Shown here piece by piece: positions 57,708 through 64,000 of a stretch of 64,000 nucleotides of DNA (position 1 is the stretch's first letter; each line of letters starts with the position of its first letter). Under the pieces are notes generated by a model that saw only the letters and a list, made by a program, of their open reading frames with translations, was not told the origin of the DNA and did not search any database. Position numbers and translations under genes: made by a program. This DNA comes from Protea cynaroides. Taxonomy: Eukaryota; Streptophyta; Magnoliopsida; Proteales; Proteaceae. Location: NCBI GenBank assembly GCA_028583415.1, contig CM053269.1, positions 57,463,007 through 57,527,006 on the forward strand, written 5' to 3'.

Positions 57708-60700
57708 TTCTCCATTAACTCATACTTAATGATTGTAGCAATTCTGTGTTTCAACTTTCAACTTAGAAATGCTATTTTGTTCTGGAGGACTTTGTTGTTT
57801 GTCATTGTTGTCAGAACAAGTCACCTAAATGTATGATGAGTGGATAAGATGTTTATCTCTTGTGTGTTCAAAATATGCATATTCTTGAATACCAAGACTC
57901 TGGCTTTGTGCTTGTGGTTTGTTATATACCAATGTGGGTTCATATAATCAAACTTGTTTGTGGTTCCATGCTTCAAAGTGTACCTGAACAATCTTTCGTT
58001 TTCCTCTGGAGTGACCAAAGGGTAATTGCTTTGACCAGTTTTTTTGTTTTATTTGGTCAATGGCCATGGTAAACCCTGTATGGCTGCAGCACATGGGGAA
58101 ATAAGTTGGCATTCATAGCAGAGTGTGAAGATGAGACTGGTTGTGGGACGTGAGAATGCCACGAGGATGGAAAGCAAAAGAATTGCTTCTTTCTGATTTC
58201 ATGCCTTCCCTTCCTTTTAGATCCTTAAAACAAAGCCTGCTTTATGTATAAGCAAGTTTGTGTTGCTGGTAGTAATAATGAGGGGAAGAATCTTTGGTAC
58301 TTCAGTACTTTGTATTTCTGCAACTGCTCACTTGGTTTACTTCTTGTTAATACCATTGGACCTTTCTCTGTCATTAGAGTTTTAGTTTTTTTGTTCTCCC
58401 TCTCACTCACGGACTTCCTGCATGTAGCATTAAATCCAAAGCCTGCGGCACACAGGCTTCCTGAATCTGGTATTGTAGAAGAGTTCATTTCCTTACAGTT
58501 CTGTCAAGAGCAGAACTCCATCTTGGCAATGGAGGTTCCAAATATATGGGCCAATGCCTTTTGTAACACCATGAAGAAATTTTCTCCATGTTACCAATCC
58601 AACAATTATGTGTATCATTTCTAAATTAATCATAATAATATTCTGAAAATATTTTCTGTATTCTTCTAGGCAGCACACCCTCATTGTAATTGTTGTCATC
58701 ATTCATGCTAGGATCTCAGACATTCCTATCCCCTTTCCCAATCTCCCATATAAAAGAAAAGATCACTCACTTGCAATGAAAAACAAAGAAAGAACATGCC
58801 TTCCCTCTTTTAGTTATGGTCAGTACTTCATTATAGAGAGTGCTTGTTTTCCATGCTTCCCCTTCTTGAGACAATTTTCACATCCTCTATTCAATATGTG
58901 CACTGCTTACTGGATGATTTGTATTCTCCTCCTGTCCCAGTTTTTGGACCAGAGCCTTTTTTTTTTCTCTCTTAATCATTTTTATTGAGTAATATTAAAT
59001 TCTGATAGATTTATTAGAACCTTTCCAGTGCTAACAGAAAATTGATAGTATTCATCATTAATTTTCTCCTTGTATCCAGGAAAATTTTGTCTTTTTCTCT
59101 TATTATTTTGTTTTTTCATATTTTATCAAACAGAGGAGAACCAGAAGCATATCTTTAAAAGTAACAGCACATGTGTGCCACAACCCTTCTTTAAGTTCCC
59201 ATCTTTTCTTTGCCTAATATTATTTCATGCTTCGATGACAACAGGTTGGTCTTATCATACATCAGTTTAAACATTCCGCACAATAAAATACCCAAAAAGG
59301 TTGGTATCAACAATATAGGATATGCCTCATTAATTGAAGGATATATGCCATCTCAAATACTTAGCGTTTAGGTGATGTAGAGATCCTTAGAATCAAATTC
59401 TCTCAACAATCATTCTTAAACATCATTTACAGGCATGCCTTGCTGACAGTGAGTAATGAATCACCCAATGGAGCAAAATTGTAAGATTTTTTTTTTTTTT
59501 TTGGGTGCAGTGTGAGAAAGTTCAAACCATAGTATTAATGCAGCAAGTATGTAGCTAATTTTTTTAGCTACTGGTGGAAAATAAATGTTCATTTCCTGCA
59601 TATCTGAGCTTATGTTAGTTGCTTGGTTTCACCATATGATATACACGGCCAAGGTTCTTAATCTCAGTTTATCTTAGGTTTCGACCTTAACCTGGGATTT
59701 TATTTTTCTGAGCTGAATTCGAGTTGAGTGACTTTAACCCACTCAGAGGAAACCCATCGAAACCTAATACAAACCCATTTTGACCCAAGCCTTCATCTCG
59801 AGTCTTGTTGAAACTGAGATATCTCACCACGGTTTCGGCTTGAAACAAAGAACCGTGCACATGGCCCCTAGGCATCTTGTTATTTCGGCAAGAAACATGA
59901 TAAAGTTAGCATGTCCAGCAAATGAATCAAAAGATCCATCATATGGCATTATATCTATTATCTCCTACTTTATATTCTATGATAATGCTAGTACATAACT
60001 GATCTGGGGTGTATCATTAACAGAAAGAAAAAAAAAAGAACCAGAACTTTGTTAGATTAGATGGTGTAGTTGGATTGCGGTTCGCAATCAAACATGTTTG
60101 AATGATTGGGTTTGGGGTGAAAAAAACGCCACAAAGATGATTGGAAAGCAAGAGAATTTCCTCAAATGTTAAAGACTCCATATGAATATTGGAGATGTCC
60201 ATCAAAATGAAAATATCAGTTTACCTGCATTCATACTCATAACTGCAGATTGGTTTTCCTCCAAGTGCACTCTCGAGCACTTAAATTCAGATATTATAGT
60301 GTTCTAACTCCTTAATGTGAGTTCAGATACTGAAATTGAAGTTTACCTTGTGCAAGGGACAAGCTTTCACCCCCAGCCTCTCTTTATAAGCTGGAGTTAC
60401 AAGCAACTGTGACAAACAAAATATATGATCACAATGTGTATCAGGTTCTCCACATATTGCAAAACCATGGCAGGTCATTAAATATAATTGTGAATCTAAA
60501 GCAATTACTATATTATCAACTAAAAGGTGATATTACCTGAAATTCAGTTGAAATGGAAAAAAAATCTATATCCAGGTCTAGAGTCCATAATCCAAGACCG
60601 GCAAAATCATGAGAGCTTAACAGCTAATAACATGTCATATTTACTGATATTCCTATCTCATGGATAACACCAATAAAAATTCAGCATAAATGAACATGAA

Positions 60701-60723
60701 TGCTTGATGATGTATAGAGGTTG
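57708..60723. other. OXP1 3' UTR and intergenic DNA
   Basis: The first few hundred bases are likely OXP1 3' UTR. The rest has short open frames without recognisable domains, so I call no gene. Confidence 0.5.
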
Positions 60724-60832
60724 GACTTGGTATAAGGGTAAGGTTGTTCCATTGTGACCTAGTGGTTATGAATTTAAATCTGGAAACAGTTTATTAACGA
60801 AGGAAGGGTAAGGCTCCATACAGTAAGGGTGA
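60724..60832 (+). mobile_element. Degenerate Au-like SINE
   Basis: GGTAAGGTTGTTCCATTGTG, then box-B-like GAATTTAAATCTGGAAACAG, then GGGTAAGGCTCCATACAGTA. The order matches the first half of Au SINEs in plus orientation. Confidence 0.65.
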
Positions 60833-60908
60833 TGAAACCCCTACATGGCTATATAAATATTAAAGCTATACATGTCTTAACACTAAAAAAATCTAAGGTT
60901 ATATGTGT

Positions 60909-61097
60909 CTTAACACTAAACTAAACGGAGAAGATATAATCCGATCCATTTGACTGATATCCAAATCCAAATTTGAATTCTACCCTAGCTATTAGAATTT
61001 TGAATTCGAATCCGATTGTTCGAATTTAGATTCCTCTCAATGGATGTGAATTAGAATCAAATCCAAATATTCGACTATCCATCCACATCTTTACATA
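60909..61097. mobile_element. Terminal fragment of the 917-2118 element family
   Basis: Matches 1950-2118 along its length (for example AAACGGAG...ATAATCCGATCCATTT and CGAATCCGATTGTTCGAATT) and ends TATCCATCCACATCTTTACA. The opposite terminus is missing. Confidence 0.75.
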
Positions 61098-61639
61098 TAA
61101 AAAATGAAGTTTCTTATTTTTCACATGCTCCAATGTCATAAGTATCCCCTTGTTTTAAGGGATTTTCTATTTTTGAATTGTAACAATAAGACCGCCGCCT
61201 CCTATGCTCTGTATGTTTTTGACATAAAATTTTACGTGTAACATTTCATAAGTTCCTTTTCCATCCCCCTTAGAGATCATATATTTCATTTCTTGAAAAT
61301 AAATATTGAATTTTTTTTTTACATATAAAATGTTACACTTAAAATGAACAAACCGTACACATATAGGAAGGATGGAAAATTCAGTATTTTATTATTTTAA
61401 TGTAACTAATTGTGGTTACACATAGTAAAACCCTTTATTTAATACTAGCTATTCCAAAGTTCTTTTTTAAGGAACTCTTGATGCCATGAAAACTGAAATC
61501 CATTGAGATGTCAGGTTCTTAGGAGGCCGACCGTTGGATTTCCTACCTATCTTATATGAAAAATCGATTCCGATTAACGGATCATTCGATCCGTCCCGAA
61601 TGCGATCCGTATCCGTCCAGCGGTTCGGATGACTTGTAG
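61098..61639. other. AT-rich DNA upstream of the KNL2-like gene
   Basis: No gene recognised. Probably distal promoter. Confidence 0.4.
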
Positions 61640-61650
61640 TTTCCCGCCAA
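61640..61650 (+). promoter_or_regulatory. E2F-type site with overlapping CCAAT box (KNL2-like gene)
   Basis: TTTCCCGCC (61640-61648) is a perfect match to the plant E2F core, and CCAAT overlaps it (61646-61650). It is about 100 bp upstream of the start codon. E2F control would fit a gene needed in dividing cells. Motif evidence only. Confidence 0.6.
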
Positions 61651-61744
61651 TCGTAGTGATCCTTATTCCGAAGGTTCGAAGCTTCCTCTTGTTCCTGCCT
61701 CTACCTGGTTAATCCATTCCGAGCATAATTTGTTCGTCAGTGCC

Positions 61745-62997
61745 ATGGCAACGGATCTTCATTCTGGTTCAGATCGAGAACTCAGTAAGAACCAACCCAT
61801 TTCATCATTTTCCAAAACAGTAAGTACATTACATATTTGTTCAAGACAAATTCTTCTATTGTGTGCTTGTATTTGCAGTTGCTTTGGCTGGATTACCATA
61901 TACCTTTCTGATTCTTCCGTCCAGGTTTGTTTGGTCGATTGGTGGTTGATTAAAACAGAAAAGGATTTCTGTGGGAAGAGGTTAGCCGTTGGAGGCATCA
62001 CATCGAAAGAGTAATGCTTCCTTCTCTTCTTAGGGTTTCTTTTTACTACCTTTGTTACTCTGCTGAAGTTTTAGTTGGTTATTGCGTGATAGAATTGAAC
62101 ATTAAGTCATGAATTCTACAAAATCTAATGGGAAGTGACATTTATTGCTTTAGCCGTAGGAGTGACTACCTAACGACTAACGAGGCAACGGCGTTGTTTT
62201 TGTATCTGATTCTAAGCCAACTAATTTTAGTCGCTAACGAGGAGTCATTGGTTAAAGAGTACTCCGTTATCTGGCTGGGTTAGTTGTGGCATTATTGGGT
62301 AATCATACCCTTAGTTTGCCTTTTTGCTGATCCCTAGTTTTAGTCTGCTCTGATTTGGGGTCGGACTAGTGTTATGTAGGAACCTGATGGTCAAATGACA
62401 TGGAAAGTCGTGTTTCAAGTTTGAGGGCCGATTTCTAACCACTTGGAAGTGTAGTAACCTGCACATTGTTTTTCATCATATTGGATTGCACTAGTTCATA
62501 ATTTTAAAATTAAAACAAACTGATCAACAAAAGGACTATTAATAGTATGTGTGTTCATTTACTAAAGTTCTAAATAATCTTATTGGGAATAATTTTCTGC
62601 ATACAACTGAATCCATGCTTATGTATAACAAATTTTGCATGATAACATGTGAAAATTGGTTGGTTACATTTTCAAGTGGTTGCTGCATGCCTCTAGATGT
62701 GCCTTACTACAACCCTACTGCGGCTTTTCATTCCTGCTTTTGTGATTTCAACCAGTTGAAATTTCTCCATTTACCTGGAATAAGTTTACAACCGATAAGC
62801 AGAATAAATAGTAACTGTGTCATTTACAAATTCATTAATTATTTTATCATAGGCAACGAGCAATTCGAGTCTTTTCCTCTTCACCAATTTTCAAGAAATA
62901 TGATGCATTCACACTTGAGACAGTTGATGGAATCACTGTATTGATCAATGGCCTTATAAATAGAGATCAGACACTTCAAAACGGGTTTCCCTCTGAG
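61745..62997 (+). CDS. KNL2: KNL2-like SANTA-domain kinetochore protein, exons 1-3 (partial)
   Basis: KNL2 (At5g02520 in Arabidopsis) helps load centromeric histone CENH3. Exons: 61745-61819, 61925-62010, 62853-62997, joined by GT-AG introns in frame. The start is the ATG at 61745 (MATDLHSGSDREL). After about 25 variable residues the SANTA domain begins with VCLVDWWLIKTEKDF, continues GKRLAVGGITSKEQRAIRVF, and reaches TLETVDGITVLINGLINR and NGFPSE at residue 102, where exon 3 ends at a GT. The end of SANTA and any C-terminal CENPC-like motif are beyond the window. The WW, GKRLAV, EQRA(I/V)RVFSS and LET..GI positions are the family landmarks. Confidence 0.9.
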
Positions 62998-63010
62998 GTT
63001 TGAAATTTAT

Positions 63011-63053
<43 letters not shown>

Positions 63054-64000
63054 TGTGTGTGTGTTATTTTTCTTTGGAGCTTGCTAAGATAGTGTTCATG
63101 TGTGAGATTCAGTTTCCATTAGTTATTTAAATTTAGTTTTCTAAGTAACTTGTTAAGAACCACGGATTTTTAGCCCATCCTGTAAAATTATTTAATTCAT
63201 TGATTGCTTTTTATTCCTCTCGATGTCTATGTGATTATAAAAACTTAAAGAGAAAAGTTACTCTGTGATGGCCTTTGTAAATTGTAATAATTGTGGTCGG
63301 GACTCGGGACCCATTTCAGTGTCTGGTTTAAATGTAAATTGGGTTAGCTAATCTTTTCAGTTTGATTTCAATAGGATTTGTTTGTTCTTTACCTCAAATT
63401 AGAACTTCCTCAGGGTTTAAAGAACCGTTAATCCTTACCTAAGTAAAAAATAGTAGTTACTGAAAATATAAACATTTATGTAATTGATGAGATAACATCA
63501 ATGACACTGCAATTGCTATGGTAAAGTAGTCTGCCAAAAAAAAAAGGGCAAGGGAAAAAAAAAATCTACTTGCAATTGTTGTAATGTAGTAGAAAGCTGA
63601 TATAAAACCAATTTTGCTCTACCAAAAATGGTTTAGTGGTAGAAAAATCTAAATATCTAACGCAAACTGAAGTCATTGAATTTTGACAACAGTTACTAGA
63701 GCAATCATTACGATCTTATATGTCCTTGTTCCTAAATTGACATGTAAAAAGTAATTAATAAATTGATTAATCTAATCCTATTACATTCTATGTTATTCTT
63801 TGAATATTATCACGTGCGGTGTTGCTTATGTGTATTTTCCATGTGAAGTAGTGAAATGTATTATAAACTTGAATCATTGTTAGTAACAATACGATCATCA
63901 TGTATCTCTGCACCTAATTTACTAAAACTTGCAATTAAACTGCAGACCCTTATGTGTATTTTCCATATGAAGTAGTGAAATGTATTATAAACTTGAATCA
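62998..64000. other. KNL2-like intron 3, to the window edge
   Basis: Begins with a donor (GAG|GTTTGA) and contains a (CT)n(GT)n microsatellite at 63013-63064. No further exon recognised before the edge. A 49-base segment near the end (from CTTATGTGTATTTTCCAT) occurs twice, at 63825 and 63950. Confidence 0.6.
63013..63064. repeat. (CT)n(GT)n microsatellite
   Basis: Compound dinucleotide tract 15 bp into the intron. Confidence 0.95.

Overview
The window is plant nuclear DNA from an angiosperm, probably a eudicot. It carries spliced genes with GT-AG introns, two nuclear tRNA genes, and plant transposon families (LINE, Ty1/copia, Au-type SINE, MITEs). The sequence alone does not fix the species.

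Layout. 1-4.0 kb is probably the long first intron of an RPT3 (26S proteasome ATPase) gene on the minus strand; its first exon is at 4033-4533 and the rest lies off the left edge. About 3.53-20.79 kb (copy A) and 20.79-40.53 kb (copy B) form a direct tandem segmental duplication. Each copy holds RPT3 exon 1 and a complete five-exon BTB/NPH3 gene of the SR1IP1 (At5g67385) type. The RPT3 exon in copy B has no downstream exons and is broken. Both BTB/NPH3 genes look intact. After the duplication, copy A received a LINE with nested DNA elements and several MITEs. Copy B received a degenerate copia element, two solo LTRs and a MITE.

Right of the duplication are tRNA-His(GTG), tRNA-Arg(CCG), a five-exon CUE-domain protein gene (44.3-49.2 kb), an intron-free 5-oxoprolinase coding region (53.9-57.7 kb), and the first three exons of a KNL2-type SANTA-domain kinetochore gene (61.7-63.0 kb) running off the right edge.

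The genes do not form a pathway: proteasome ATPase, CUL3 adaptor, ubiquitin-binding protein, glutathione-cycle enzyme and centromere loading factor. The most informative structure is the duplication, which acts as an internal control. Comparing copies A and B shows filled and empty transposon sites, deletions between short repeats, and a 1.76-kb stretch of the BTB/NPH3 gene, introns included, that is over 99% identical while its surroundings have clearly diverged. That pattern suggests gene conversion. A second strong signal is a foldback MITE family, nine members plus two short relatives, with 9-10 bp target duplications and a small hairpin in each end. All comparisons were made by eye from the sequence.
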